From assembly GCF_027579695.1 (NCBI RefSeq), contig NC_083587.1, positions 51,639,021 through 51,703,020 on the forward strand: a stretch of 64,000 nucleotides of DNA, read 5' to 3'. Numbering within the stretch: the first letter of the stretch is position 1; every line of letters starts with the position of its first letter. The translations under genes were made by a program, and so were the position numbers. The notes under the pieces were generated by a model, which worked only from the letters and a program-made list of their open reading frames with translations, did no database searches and was not told where the DNA came from. Below, in pieces: positions 32,019 through 44,632 of the stretch. This DNA comes from Neoarius graeffei. Lineage: Eukaryota > Chordata > Actinopteri > Siluriformes > Ariidae.

Positions 32019-32918
32019 TGTGATTGGTGGACAGTTCATACTGAGTACAGGAAAAAAATATGGCTGCAGACACATTAACTGCATATCTGCGAATTAAAAT
32101 GAACTGTGATGAGGAGCTGGGTCCGTCTCAGAAACCGGTCACTCATTTGGGACATTATGGTAAAAAAAATAAATGTTCTAATTTTACTATTTTTTTTGCA
32201 TTTACCTAACACTCAATGTTTCTTTTGTCATGTTGAATAAGAATAAAGATAGTATCTTGCTTTATCTGGCCTCCACTGTGGAACATTTTTTTTTTTTAAA
32301 TTACAATTCAAATGCTTTTGTAAAATTGATTTCCATATAAAATAACTCCATCATGAAGAATTAAAGCCCCTCCTTCACAGAGGAGTGAAAATATTGAATA
32401 AATTTCCTCTTTTTGATTGCTTGGGTTAAAAATGCCAAGTTATGATGACTGAATTGATTATTCACTTAAATATGAATAATATGATGCATTTTGGCGGCAC
32501 GGTGGTGTAGTGGTTAGCGCTGTCGCCTCACAGCAAGAAGGTCCTGGGTTCGAGCCCCGGGGCCGGCGAGGGCCTTTCTGTGTGGAGTTTGCATGTTCTC
32601 CCCGTGTCCGCGTGGGTTTCCTCCGGGTGCTCCGGTTTCCCCCACAGTCCAAAGACATGCAGGTTAGGTTAACTGGTGACTCTAAATTGAGCGTAGGTGT
32701 GAATGTGAGTGTGAATGGTTGTCTGTGTCTATGTGTCAGCCCTGTGATGACCTGGCGACTTGTCCAGGGTGTACCCCGCCTTTCGCCCGTAGTCAGCTGG
32801 GATAGGCTCCAGCTTGCCTGTGACCCTGTAGAAGGATAAAGCGGCTAGAGATAATGAGATGAGATGATGCATTTTGGGTATTTGATATGGCGAAATAGGA
32901 CAATAGGACGCAATGGAA
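32019..32918 (+). pseudogene. hAT transposase C-terminal tail, left copy of unit 2, carrying a SINE
   Basis: It matches 1-513, with the same left junction 'gtgattggtggacagttcat', and encodes MAADTLTAYLRIKMNCDEEL. It is opened by a SINE at 32493-32863. Sequence to the left of 32019 cannot be compared with unit 1, because the window starts at exactly that point. Confidence 0.7.
32493..32863 (+). mobile_element. tRNA-derived SINE, recent insertion
   Basis: Full length from GGCGGCACGGTGGTGTAGTG to the ATGAG tail, with intact A-box ('tggtgtagtggtta') and B-box (GGTTCGAGCCC). It is flanked by 'atgatgcattttgg' on both sides (32481-32494 and 32864-32877), a 12-14-bp target duplication. It is absent from the same place in the other four hAT-tail copies. 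Confidence 0.95.
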
Positions 32919-33488
32919 CAGGGTATCTGCACATTTTTCAAGTACAAATTTAAAGACTTTTAAGACCTTTTCAAGACCTCTAAATGGAAAAATTAAGACT
33001 GTACCATGGCAAAAAAAAGATAAATCCAACAACTTGAAACTGTTTTCTGCAATAGTTTTTTTTTTTTTACTAACTTTAAGAAGAATGCACCCAATTGGTG
33101 AACAACTGGGTGCATCAATGGCAACTGTTAGACATGCAAACAGCTGAAGCAAAGTCGTGCGTTTTGGGCTGCAGAACTACTGTAGCAGCAAGGAGAAGAC
33201 TGGTGTTTACTGGAGAAAACACCATGAATCATTTCAAAAATGAAAAGAATAAACGGCAAGTAGAACCAGCTGAACATCCTTAGCCGGCATTATTTCAATC
33301 CCCAAAGATTATCTTTGATGATGTGTCATTTTGTCTCCGACAGCAAAATCAGTCTGAGTGTCGTACAGTATACAGCCGGCTGAGGAAGTTCTCGAGTATC
33401 TTCTGTATCATAGCAGGTAACAGCATAAACCTGTTTATGCAGTCATACAATCATCAGAGCGTTACATTAAACACAGAAAAACAACTGT
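32919..33488 (+). mobile_element. hAT-2 left-terminal fragment, left copy of unit 2
   Basis: Same as 514-1088: starts CAGGGTATCTGCAC and is cut by the old SINE at 33489. Confidence 0.6.
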
Positions 33489-33873
33489 CACCTTTCATCA
33501 TCTCATCTCATTATCTCTAGCCGCTTTATCCTGTTCTACAGGGTCGCAGGCGAGCTGGAGCCTATCCCAGCTGACTACGGGCGAAAGGCGGGGTACACCC
33601 TGGACAAGTCGCCAGGTCATCACAGGGCTGATACATAGACACAGACAACCATTTACACTCACCTTCACACCTACGGTCAATTTAGAGTCACCAGTTAACC
33701 TAACCTGCATGTCTTTGGACTGTGGGGGAAACCGGAGCACCCGGAGGAAACCCACGCGGACACGGGGAGAACATGCAAACTCCACACAGAAAGGCCCTCG
33801 CCGGCCACGGGGCTCGAACCCGGACCTTCTTGCTGTGAGGCGACAGTGCTAACCACTACACCACCGTGCCGCC
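33489..33873 (-). mobile_element. tRNA-derived SINE at the start of unit 2
   Basis: Orthologous by position to the SINE at 1089-1463, with both junctions identical. Its B-box (GGTTCGAGCCC) is intact here. Confidence 0.85.
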
Positions 33874-35000
33874 CCCCCCAGTGTTATTTGGTAATAAAAT
33901 AAAATATTTTAAATCTCTCTTCATCCAAAAGGATTTTTGAGTCTTATTATTTATGTTTGTGATATTACGTTGTATTTTATTATAGAAAACAATACCATTT
34001 AACTGTCATAATAGGGTAATCCCATACATAAATATAACTTCTATATAATGCTGCAGTATGAAGTGTGTCGCGTTTGAGAAAGCAAGTGTGTATAAACTGT
34101 CAGAGAAAGAGAGAGAAAATAAAATCAAAGTTAAAAAATTTACTCAAACAAACAAACAAATAAACAAACAAACCACCCCAGACCACTTATTTGGAATGAA
34201 AGTTATTTATTTATATATTTTCAAAGATTATCATTATAGGGATGATTTTACATCAGTAGGAATAAAAAACAAATATGTAAAACAACTATAATTTCATGCT
34301 GAATAACAGAAAAGGCACTATGCACTCAGAGAAGCAGCATTATTTTATTATTTTCAAATGATTGTCAGTAGGTTTAGTAGTCCCATCCCCCAAAACATCA
34401 TTAATATGCTTGACTAGACAAAGTTAAAGAAACATACAGATGGGTGACGAATTAAAGGAGACTCAGTAAGGTGTTGGGTCATGATAAGCCACCAAAACAC
34501 CCTCGATGCACCATATTATAGATTCTACAAGTCTCTGGAAATGTACCAGAATGATGATGACTGTTCTTCCAAAAGGTTTTCCCTCAGATAGTGTTTTGAT
34601 GATGGTGTGGTGATGGTGGAATAGAGCACAGTGTGACAGAGGTATGTGCCAGTCCAAGAGCTCCCTAAGGTGTCTGAGTGGCTTGAAATTGCCATAGCAT
34701 ATGATTTATATCATTTTGCTTTTTATCAACCTTTCGCTCTGTGGATGGAGATGGGGTCATCGTGGATGAAGGTTTCATCACAGGATAAAGGTGATGAGTT
34801 AGCAGAACTTTGGATTGATTTGAAGAGATGCTTCACTATAAGGGGACAAGTGGATACCAGCAACATGGTGCCACCATTGTTTCTTTTACTTTGTCAGTCT
34901 ACATATATCTATATGCAGGAGTGCAAACCATGAGAACTTCCCCACACTATCGGCAGATCCGGGGGTTCAAAACAAGCATTATAATTTTCTAAATGTCCTT
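33874..35000. other. 3' flank of ccdc127 copy 2, no gene seen
   Basis: Matches 1464-2563 closely. No coding feature recognised. Confidence 0.5.
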
Positions 35001-35729
35001 CTAAGATGACTTGACATCAGACAGTGACCCTTTCAACCTGCCCTCTGCTCTCTTGTGTTTCTGCAGTGTAACCTGCAGCCTCCAGTATTTAAGATACAGC
35101 CACATCAGCTGCCCATTTTTCCTCTTGTCCATATTCAACATCTGTGCGCAGTGCCTATCATTTTTAAAAATGTCCCTGATGTCATTCTCCAGGCCCAATT
35201 CCACCCCCACTGGGTCCCTGGCCACTCTGACCAGCAGATTTGTCTCGATCACCATCCTGTGTTCCTTGAGCACAGAAGGCACTCTGCCTCTCCATCAGCC
35301 GGTACTCCAGTTCATTTAGCAAAACCTGGGCTCTCTGCTGCCATTTTTGCTCCTGTTGCAGAGCTTCATAAAGCAGCAGTCCAGCTGTTCCAGTCTGCAG
35401 GGCACGCTTCTTCTTGTCCTCTAGCTCTTCACGTTCCTTCTGCAGCTGCTTACGCTCCTCCATGAGATGTTGGCTGTGAGAGGCCATGGCCTTCTTGTAG
35501 TGCTCCACCTGCTGATGCGCTTTGTCTAGCTCCAGGAGGGCAGTTGTGCGTCGGTTCTCTATCAGCGTATCTTTATACTTGAGCTCCAGGTCTTTGGCGA
35601 TGGCAGCAACTTGCCCCTCAAGCTGGTTTTTAACTTCTTGGATCTGCCTCTGCGACTCACGTGTCCAGATCCAACCTGACAGGATGAAGAAGTTAATATG
35701 CAACTTTTTATAAGAAGGATTAAGTTAAA

Positions 35730-37075
35730 TTTTTTTTTTTTGTGGTCCACATCCTGCGCTCTGATTGCCTGGCGAGCGGGTCGGTATCCTACTTCACGGA
35801 CCCCAGTTACGGACCTCTGGCAACTCGCTCGTTCACAACAGCAAACATAGTAGCAATTTTTGTCAACATTTATTTTCGCATTTCTCAGGAGAATAGCATT
35901 AATTTTACAGCATGGATAGTGATAACGACAGTGTTCACAGCAAAAGCGAGTTTTACTACCCTGATGAAGATGAAATAAAAGAAAACATTTCAGGAGAAAG
36001 CTAAAAACCTGTAATTTGCTAACGCCAAGCAAAAACATGGCTGAATCCTGAATGACTCCTATTTGTATAAATAGGGGACTACATAGGCGGCAAAATGTAG
36101 TTTTTTTTTCCTGCCATGGGAGTGCACTTGTATACTGAGGAGGAAGCCATTTGCATTCCAGCTGTGAACGAGGATTCAAAACAGCATTAATTTTACGTCA
36201 TGGATAGTGATAACGACAGTGTTCACAGTGAAAGGGAGTTTTACTACCCTGAGGAAGACAAAATAAAAGAAAACATTTCAGGAGAAAGCTAAAAACCTGT
36301 AACTTGCTAACGTCGAGCAAAAACATGGCTGAATCCTGAATGACTCCTATTTGTATAAATAGGGGACAACATGGGCAGCAAAATGTAGTTTTTTTCCTGT
36401 CATGGAAGTGCACTTGTATAGTGAGGAGAAAGCAATTTGCATTACAGCCGTGAACGAAGATTCAAAATGGCAGCTCGGCTCGGTTTTCCCTTTCGGGCGC
36501 TCTCGTTTTCTGTTAGAATTTGGTAAAGAAAAAAATAAATATATTATTTACCAGCTTAAGGTCGGTCTCATCTCATCTCATTATCTCTAGCTGCTTTATC
36601 GTTCTACAGGGTCGCAGGCAAGCTGGAGCCTATCCCAGCTGACTACGGGCGAAAGGCGGGGTACACCCTGGACAAGTCGCCAGGTCATCACAGGGCTGAC
36701 ACATAGACACAGACAACCATTCACACTCACCTTCACACCTATGGTCAATTTAGAGTCACCAGTTAACCTAACCTGCATGTCTTTGGACTGTGGGGGAAAC
36801 AGGAGCACCTGGAGGAAACCCACGCGGAGAACATGCAAACTCCGCACAGAAAGGCCCTCGCCGGCCCCAGGGCTCGAACCCAGGACCTTCTTGCTGTGAG
36901 GCGACAGCGCTAACCACTACACCACCGTGCCGTAAGGTCGGTCTGTATGGTGAAATACTGTGACCTCGGCCTTGAATACTGACCTCGGCCCAGAGGGCCT
37001 CACTCAGTACTTTCAAGACCTCAGTCACGGTATTTCACCATACGGACCTCCCAGCTGGTAAATAACATATATATG
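35730..37075. repeat. Tandem duplication plus foldback in ccdc127 intron (copy 2)
   Basis: Same structure as 3300-4290: two ~284-bp direct copies (starts near 35897 and 36184) and the foldback, whose left arm at about 36545-36566 is separated from the rest by a SINE (36567-36932). Confidence 0.55.
36567..36932 (-). mobile_element. tRNA-derived SINE inside the intron foldback
   Basis: Full-length SINE with TAAGGTCGGT on both sides (36557-36566 and 36933-36942), a 10-bp target duplication. It is absent from units 1 and 3, so it arrived after duplication. Confidence 0.95.
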
Positions 37076-37771
37076 AGAAGAGCAAAGAGAAATAAGGACA
37101 TAACGTATATTTAAAACCAGTGGATTACTTCTTTTGCTTCACAAGTGGTTGATGTGTTCCTCCCCATCAAAAATACTGAATAAAACAAATTAATAGTTTT
37201 AGAGATATAAAGATGAAAAGCTCTTCTCCCCTTCTTTGATAACAAACATGCTGCTGACTAAAGCTTATGGCTATGATTGGATAAATGGTTGCATTTCAGT
37301 GTGGCACTACTGCAATACAGTGATGAAAGTGAATTAAATGCTGACTTGCATTCGAAGTAAATGTATTATAATAATGTAATAAAGTCAGTATTTAATTCTT
37401 AAAAAAAAGAAAACATTCCCTGCTAACTGTCTTTCACCGAAGACAAAGTGGTGTCACACAAAGAAGACTGTGCTTTTCAGTTTGACAAGTTCTCATGTCA
37501 AAAGTGAAAAGCAATACCGTCTGTGTATTGTGCGTCACTCTTTTCTCTCCGGCACAAAATCCTCTCCATATGATGGCTGACTCATCCGAGTTATGAAAGG
37601 GTGTGGTTTGGGGTTGGTCTGCCCAAGTTAGTCTTCGGGAAAGTGAAAGAAGAAGGTGAAAATGCATTTCCAGTTTGGCTGATTATAAAATGGCATGACC
37701 TGTTCAAGTACAGAAACTTATCTAATGACGAAAGAAACTTTTTTGAAATCTTATGTCTTCAGTAGATTTTA

Positions 37772-39330
37772 TACAAACCCCATTTCCAGAAAAGATGAGA
37801 TATTTTCCAAAATGCAATAAAAAGAAAAATCTGCGATTTGTTAATTCACGTGAACCTTTATTTAACTGACAAAAGTACAAAGAAAAGATTTTCAATAGTT
37901 TTACTGATGAACTTAATTGTGTTTTGTAAATATGAACAAAGTTAGAATTTGATGCCTGTAGCACACTCAAAAAGAAAAGTTGGGACAGAGGCAAAATAAG
38001 ACTGAAAAGTTTATAGGATATTCAAGTAACGCTATTCTGGAAGATTCCACAATAAGCAGGTTAATTGGTAACAGCTGAGGGTATCATGACTGGGTGTAAA
38101 AGGAGCGTGCACTAAAGGCTCAGTATTTGCAAGCAAGGATGGGTCATGGCTCACTCCTTAGTGCCAAAATTCATGAGAAATTTGTTCGTCAAGTCCAAAA
38201 AGAACATTTCTCAACATAAGATTGCAGAGAATTTAGGTCTTTCAAAATCTACAAAGATTCAGGGAATTCAGAGACAGCTCAGTGCGTAAAGGGCAAGGTC
38301 AGAAACTACTGTTGAATGTGCGTGACCTTCAAGCCCTCACATGGTACTGCCTGAGAAACCATCATGCTAACGTGACAAATATAGCCACATGGGCTTGGGA
38401 GTACTTCAGAAAACTGTTGTCACTGAACAGAGTCTGCCGCTACACCCAGAAATGTAACCTGAAACTGTATTACGCAAAGAGGAAGCCAGTCGTCAATTCT
38501 ATGCAGAAATGACCCAGAATTCTCTGGGTCTGAACTCGTATCAGATGGACCGAAAGACAGTGAAAGCATGTGCTGTGGTCAGATGAGTCTACATTTCAGT
38601 TTGTTTTTGGGAAAACCAGACATCGAGTTCTCAACCGCCAAAGGTGAACAAGACCATCCAGTTTGTTATCAGGGAAAGGTGCAAAAGCCAGCATCTGTGA
38701 TGATGATTTTTTTTATTGGAGGGGGGATCAATGCCTGTGGCATGAGTAAGTTGCATATGTGCGAAGGTACCATTTATGCAGAGGCGTATATTGGGATTTT
38801 AGAGAGACATATGTTGCCTTCAAGGCAACGTCTCTTCCTGGGAAGTCCATGCTTATTTGAGCAGGACAATCCTAGACCTCATTCTGCATAGGCTACAATA
38901 GCGTGGCTTCGTAGACAGAGTGCGTGCGCTTGACTGGCCTGCTGCCAGTCCAGATCTGTCTCCTAATGTATGGCGCATCATGATGAGGAGAATCAGACAA
39001 CGGCAAGCACGGACTGTTGAGCAGCTGAAGTCTTGTATCAAGCAAGAATGGACAAAAATTCCAATTGCAAAACTACAACAATTAGATCCCATACGATTAA
39101 AAAGTGATGTAACACAATAGTAATAATGCCTGTTCCAAGTTTTTGTTTTTTTTAAAAGTGTGTTGCAGGCATCAAATTCTAACTGTTTTATATTTCCAAA
39201 ATACAATTAAGTCGGTCAGTAAAACTATTGCAGATCTTTTGTCAATTAAATAAAGGTTCACGTGAATTAATAAATCACAAATTTTTGTTTTTATTGCATT
39301 TTAGAAACTTTTCTGGAAATGAGGTTTGTA
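37772..39330 (+). mobile_element. Tc1/mariner-type element, inactive, in ccdc127 intron (copy 2)
   Basis: Same insertion as 4961-6509, with better preserved ends: TACAAACCCCATTTCCAG and CTGGAAATGAGGTTTGTA. The DDE part near 38860 reads LFEQDNPRPHSA, and WPAASPDLSPNVW follows near 38940, as in Tc1 transposases. It is broken into several frames. Confidence 0.8.
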
Positions 39331-39539
39331 CAAGCATGGGCCATGCCACTGTAATGCCAGTAACAAACTTTTGCATGATCATAGAAGGATTCTTTTACTA
39401 AGATACTCACGAAAAGCCGCAAGGCCGAGCATGGGGACTAACAGAGCGTAGTTCCATTTCCCTCCATCAGAACCCTCACGTGGCACTGGCCTTATATTCC
39501 ATCCAGGAGGATCATTCAGGTTGTCCATGGAGATAATCT

Positions 39540-40145
39540 GCAACTAAAAGTCAGTCAGACTGTGACACTGGTACTCTGAAGTTTCTTAATACATTAAAAA
39601 AAAATGCATTTCAGATCATGCACACAGTTTGCTCAGTTGTCCCCATCAGGGTTCATAATGTTTCACTTTGATTGGTTGATAAATTACACCTGCTGGGGCA
39701 AAACAGCATATCAGGTCTGAATGTTATAGCATTATGCACTGAAGCACAACACCATACATGTCAAGTTATACGGTTTCCCCATATTTTGTATGGGAAAATG
39801 CAATTTTTTGGCCAATGCGGCATACACTGATTTTCATACGGGAAAATTACGTTTTGTATCGGAGATTTTTTCCGTTACTCAGAGAGAATTTTCTTAGCAT
39901 CCACCATTTATTTTTTTTCAAACACATATGCCCATATGCCCAGTGAAACAGAACTATTTTCAATTTATGTGGTTTTATAGTTGCAACTGTAAAACCACAA
40001 CAGCAACTGTAGTTAACCGGCGATTTCTGGTTTCGCTTCCCTAAACATTTTAATTGCTGATAGACATTATATGTAGACACAGATGACCAACACTCGTTAC
40101 TACCATCAGTCGTCAGTAAACTGGAAAAGTATTGAATGAAGAGTA
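39540..40145. other. Upstream region of ccdc127 copy 2, no gene assigned
   Basis: Equivalent to 6720-7330. Nothing beyond decayed repeat sequence is recognised. Confidence 0.35.
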
Positions 40146-41124
40146 ATGGTGGTAACGACCGTTGGTAACCTGTCTCTAAAATGTGTAGTAGGGGATGGAA
40201 GCAATTTAACAACATCTACATGTTTGCCGTGCTCTGATTTTCTTTTATTGACCAGGAAAATAATAGATGTATATTGGGGAAAGGTGTTCGATGTAAAACC
40301 CGCTCTGGGTGTTGCCAGGTTTCCAATGCTGAAACAACTTTTTACTGCATTGCTGTGCCTCCCACATAGCAAGGCAAGTTTATTTATATAGCACATTTCA
40401 TACACAGTGGCAGTTCAATGTGCTTTACAGAAGTAAAAGCAGAACAGTAAACAATAGAAAATAAAATTACATAAAATAATTGGGGAAGAAAAATAATAAG
40501 AATTAAACAATAGTAGAAATTAAATTAATAAAATGAAATAAAGTTAATCAGCCTCGAGATTAATTATTATTATGGGTTTAACTCATAAAGCAATGCAGAT
40601 AGTGAGAGGGCTTTTTCATTGGTTAGGAAAATTCATACTGAGTACAGAAAAAATATGGCTGCAGACACATTAACTGCATATCTGCGAATTAAAATGAACT
40701 GTGATGAGGAGCTTGGTCCGTCTCAGAAACCGGTCTCTCATTTGGGACATTATGGTAAAAAAATAAATTTTCTAATTTTACTTTTTTTTTTTGCATTTAC
40801 CTAACACTCAATGTTTCTTTTGTCATGTTGAATAAGAATAAATATCGTATCTTGCTTTATCTGGCCTCCACTGTGGAACATTTTTTTTATTACAATTCAA
40901 ATGCTTTTGTAAAATTGATTTCCATATAAAATAACTACATCATGAAGAATTAAAGCCCCTCCTTCACAGAGGAGTGAAAATATTGAATAAATTTCCTCTT
41001 TTTGATTGCTTGGGTTAAAAATGCCAAGTTATAATGACTGAATTGATTATTCACTTAAATATGAATAATATGATGCATTTTGGGTATTTGATATGGCGAA
41101 ATAGGACAATAGGACACAATGGAA
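40146..41124 (+). pseudogene. hAT transposase C-terminal exon, interrupted (copy 2)
   Basis: The hATC exon (VARFPMLKQLFTALLCLPHS at about 40310-40370) is split at 40372 by a 215-bp insertion and resumes at 40588 with DSERAFSLVRKIHTEYRK. The stretch after 40634 matches the other hAT tails. Confidence 0.75.
40373..40587. mobile_element. Short retroelement-like insertion in the hATC exon
   Basis: Starts 'ggcaagtttatttatatagcacatttcataca', wording common to many fish repeat insertions, and runs into A-rich sequence. A short AGCAA duplication flanks it. Family not assigned. The empty site is seen in copies 1 and 3. Confidence 0.55.
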
Positions 41125-42886
41125 CAGGGTATCTGCACATTTTTCAAGTACAAATTTAAAGACTTTTAAGACCTTTTCAAGACCTCTAAATGGAAAAATT
41201 AAGACTGTACCATGGCAAAAAAAATGATAAATCCAACAACTTAAAACTGTTTTCTGCAATAGTTTTTTTTACTAACTTTAAGAAGAATGCACCCAATTGG
41301 TGAACAACAGGGTGCATCAATGGCAACTGTTAGACATGCAAACAGCTGAAGCAAAGTCGTGCGTTTTGGGCTGCAGAACTACTGTAGCAGCAAGGAGAAG
41401 ACTGGTGTTTACTGGAGAACACACCATGAATCATTTCAAAAACGAAAACAATAAACGGCAAGTAGAACCAGCTGAACAACCTTAGCCGGCATTATTTCAA
41501 TCCCCAAAGATTATCTTTGATGATGTGTCATTTTGTGTCCGACAGCAAAATCAGTCTGAGTGTCGTACAGTATACAGCCGGCTGAGGAAGTTCTCGAGTA
41601 TCTTCTGCATTATAGCAGGTAAAAGCATAAACCTGTTTATGCAGTCATACAATCATCAGAGCGTTACATTAAACACAGAAAAACAACTGTCACCTTTCAT
41701 CATCTCATCTCATTATCTGTAGCCGCTTTATCCTTCTACAGGGTCGCAGGCAAGCTGGAGCCTATCCCAGCTGACTACGGGCGAAAGGCTATTATTAGTA
41801 GTACAGTTATTTTATATCAATGTTCACTATTTAAAAAAAATTTCTATAATCCATGAGTATTTGTTTGTATTCTACCAAATACTACTTTTTAATAATTATT
41901 TGTAATAATTTTTAATAACTTAATTTTATAACATTTAATAATCCCTAGTACTTATTAATCACTAATTCATAAATAGTAATGATTAATAATCAATAATAAT
42001 TACTATTACTACTAATTATTATTCGTGGTTGTTAATATTATTCTTATTATATTAAAACCACTGTTGTAGACGATAAGTAATAAGACTAAAAAAACTTTGT
42101 TCAAATTATTTATATTGTACTATATTTAGAATTATTGTATTTTCTGGAGTTCTTTTAAATTGAGTTTTGAAATAAAGGTTGTTTATATATTTATATTAAA
42201 CTTAGTACAATAAACAATGTTAATTATGTAAAAAAATGATGCTAATCATTATTAGTAGTAGTATTTCCTATAAGCCCCATTTTCCACCTGACTCTTGTGC
42301 GCATGCGCGAACCCCCCTGCGTTTCACTCCGGAGCGCTTGACCTCTAACACACACACACGCGGGCGCCTCGTGTCCGTGAAAGACCAGTTTCCCAGTCCG
42401 CCGTGTCCCCAGCGCTGCGTTATCGTCTTTAAACATATTTGTGCGATCCAGCGCTTTTTATCGCAAATGATTCTTCTCCTTATTTTGGGGGTATTTGTCA
42501 TCCCTCAACCACTTGTCATTAAACAGACATCTTCCCATAATTATCAATGCTTTCTCGCGCCTGCGCAAACTACCTGCGTATCTCTCAGTCTTCACAACCA
42601 CCACACCACACTTCCTCCAGTAGCCTCCTAACGTTAGTTCTTGATCTACGGAATGCACAGAACGCACAGAACCAATGCTGCCCCAAAAGGTACGCTGGTC
42701 ACTTTTAAAATTACGGTTTAAAAAAATACCCCAAACCGGATGGAGACATTTCACTTGTTCAGTCCAATATTAAATTTAATACCTCCCTTTCGAAAATTCC
42801 AGTCATTCCAAACAATTTAAGACGTTTTTAGGCCTTGAAAACCGAAAGTTGTATTTAAGACTTTTTAAGGACCCGCAGGAACCTTG
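41125..42886. mobile_element. hAT-2 element of unit 2, simplest copy
   Basis: The left end is CAGGGTATCTGCAC; the right end is the complement of CAAGGTTCCTGCGGGTCC. ATGGAA lies directly outside both ends (41119-41124 and 42887-42892). It contains a SINE tail and the AT-rich stretch. There is no transposase, so it is non-autonomous. Confidence 0.7.
41701..41789 (-). mobile_element. SINE 3' fragment in unit 2
   Basis: Same fragment and breakpoints as 9282-9372. Confidence 0.8.
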
Positions 42887-43358
42887 ATGGAAAAATCAAG
42901 AACACACCGAAAAGATGAGAACAACGGCGGTGGTAAAAGAACAGCGACTGTACCGGCTGAAGGTCGCGCGGGTCTCTGCTGTGGTGCGCGAGCAACGGGA
43001 CATCACTACCGCACCGGATGGAGTGCAAGGCAGGGCAAAATGACTGGCCGTAGATTCGATCAAAAGTTCGATCTAAATTGACCATGGTTGCAAAATATTG
43101 GCCAAAAATACGCAAACACTACGATATATGAAAGTAAGATGAAAAAGAAACATTCTATTGCCTTATACTGCAAGACTAAAACAAAATAAAACTGTCAAAA
43201 CTCCCCTTTTCAGTGATGACGTCCGAACAGATCACTTGCGTGACAGAAAGACCGCAAATGGAAGCGCGATCAACTTCTAACTGTTGGAGTGGAAAATTCC
43301 ATTCTACACATGCAAATTGTTAATGTGTCCTTCCCCGCACACAAATTACCCGCTACGG
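42887..43358. other. Spacer after unit 2, no gene
   Basis: No recognised feature, and no similarity to the sequence right of unit 1 (13861 onward). Confidence 0.45.
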
Positions 43359-44066
43359 CAGTGGCGGGTCCTGAAAATTTTCTTAGGAGGGGCAATTTAT
43401 CCAATAATGTCACAAGGTGACTCATTCAACGGGTACATTATAGGTAGCCAGACATTATTGACTCTGTTTTCTCTCTGCATATCACAGTTCCATGCCACTT
43501 CTGTCCACTAGATGGCAGCACATTACAGAAATCTTTTCCCTGTAGCTACCTAAGCTATAGGCTGTGGTGTAAAGTTGCAAACAACATTCACAATTGAAGA
43601 ACAGTTTGGCTCCACAATGAACAATTCCAATTACGCCCTATTCACATTATTTCAATATTGTATGATGTGAAATAGCCAAGAATGATATCTTTATAAAAGA
43701 CATGTTCAACAACTAAATAAGAAAGGAAACCATATTTTTAAAAAATAATACATATTTATTTGCCAATCTTGAAAGTACTGTTCTACAGAATGTTCTGTAA
43801 ATAGATTTTGTACTTCAAACTCCATGACCAGCAAGAATTTTACAGACTGTGCAACTTAAGGACAACAGGAAAGTGCACTTACTGTAACAAAACATTGGAA
43901 ATAGTTGGCTAACATAACAATAGCAGTTGAATAAATAGATGAGTGGATCTTTAGATCTTGCAATTACTGGTATTTACCAAGGATATTAGCAAAGTGCTAA
44001 CTCTCAGAGCAAAGTGTGGCAAATATAAAAATGCACATTGAAAACATCAAAAGTGAACAGATTCTG

Positions 44067-44127
<61 letters not shown>

Positions 44128-44632
44128 TGAGTCACGAAGTCAACCAAACCCAGAAAAACACCACGGTGACTGGAGCCCTCAGTTTCGTCTTTGCCTCGTA
44201 GAGCTAACTCGAACACTCCACAAAATCTCACGCATTGGATGAGCCGGTTTAATATGTGCCTGTTCTTGCTCACCTCATCGTTGTGGTGGCGAACTGCTAG
44301 CCTGTAGCCCTCATCCAGTTGTGTAGCGATGTTCACTCTCCCAAAAGCGGAAAATTTCAGGCAGCTGCCTATGTGAATCTTTGATGACTCATGTTTTTTT
44401 ATTTTCTCCAACAAATGATGCATGTCCGAAACTCCAGTGACCGTCCAAGCAGTGTTGTCCGTGGAGCCACCTCCAGGGTGGAAAAGTAAGCAGGGGGAGC
44501 AGAAAACCGCTGAAGCGTCCTTGCAGCCAGCTCGCCAGGATTTGCGCTAGTACCATGTTGAAGTAAAACCTCGAGTATATGATTTCCCCCCTTTGTCGAA
44601 ATTTGTTTTATGTTTAGATTTGGTCAAGGGGG
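43359..44632 (-). mobile_element. hAT-type element fragment with transposase N-terminal piece
   Basis: It begins CAGTGGCGGGTCCTGAAAAT, a hAT-like end related to that at 17623. On the minus strand 44423-44139 encodes MHHLLEKIKKHESSKIHIGS, then VRHHNDEVSKNRHILNRLIQ and FELALRGKDETEGSSHRGVF, the pattern of the N-terminal half (DUF4371-like) of fish hAT transposases. A (GT)n run follows at 44072-44124. Its other end may continue after the gypsy element that starts at 44633, but I could not define it. Confidence 0.6.
44072..44124. repeat. (GT)n microsatellite
   Basis: About 26 GT units. They make an artificial Thr-His repeat in the adjacent minus-strand frame. Confidence 0.95.

Larger units (their letters stand above)
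35001..39528 (-). pseudogene. ccdc127: ccdc127 copy 2, frameshifted
   Basis: Coding exon 1 (39528-39411, 118 nt) is intact and encodes the same 39 residues as copies 1 and 3, with the C|GTGAGT donor. Exon 2 starts at 35675 after CTGTCAG. Around 35270, 11 bp present in copies 1 and 3 ('gggcagcagcaggctg' region) are missing, which shifts the frame after about residue 160. The shifted frame ends at 35182, so the C-terminal block NGQLMWLYLKYW is out of frame. The original stop is also changed, adding two residues (DVKSS). The intron holds the shared Tc1 element, the tandem/foldback repeat and a private SINE. A truncated coiled-coil product is possible but a pseudogene is more likely. Confidence 0.8.

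Noticed and set aside
32493-32863. tRNA gene at the SINE head
   Set aside because: A- and B-boxes are present, but the sequence continues as a SINE with an ATGAG tail and target duplication; no tRNA cloverleaf end.
44004-44423. Protein with a Thr-His repeat
   Set aside because: The repeat is the GT microsatellite read in frame; only the part before it is coding-derived (hAT transposase).
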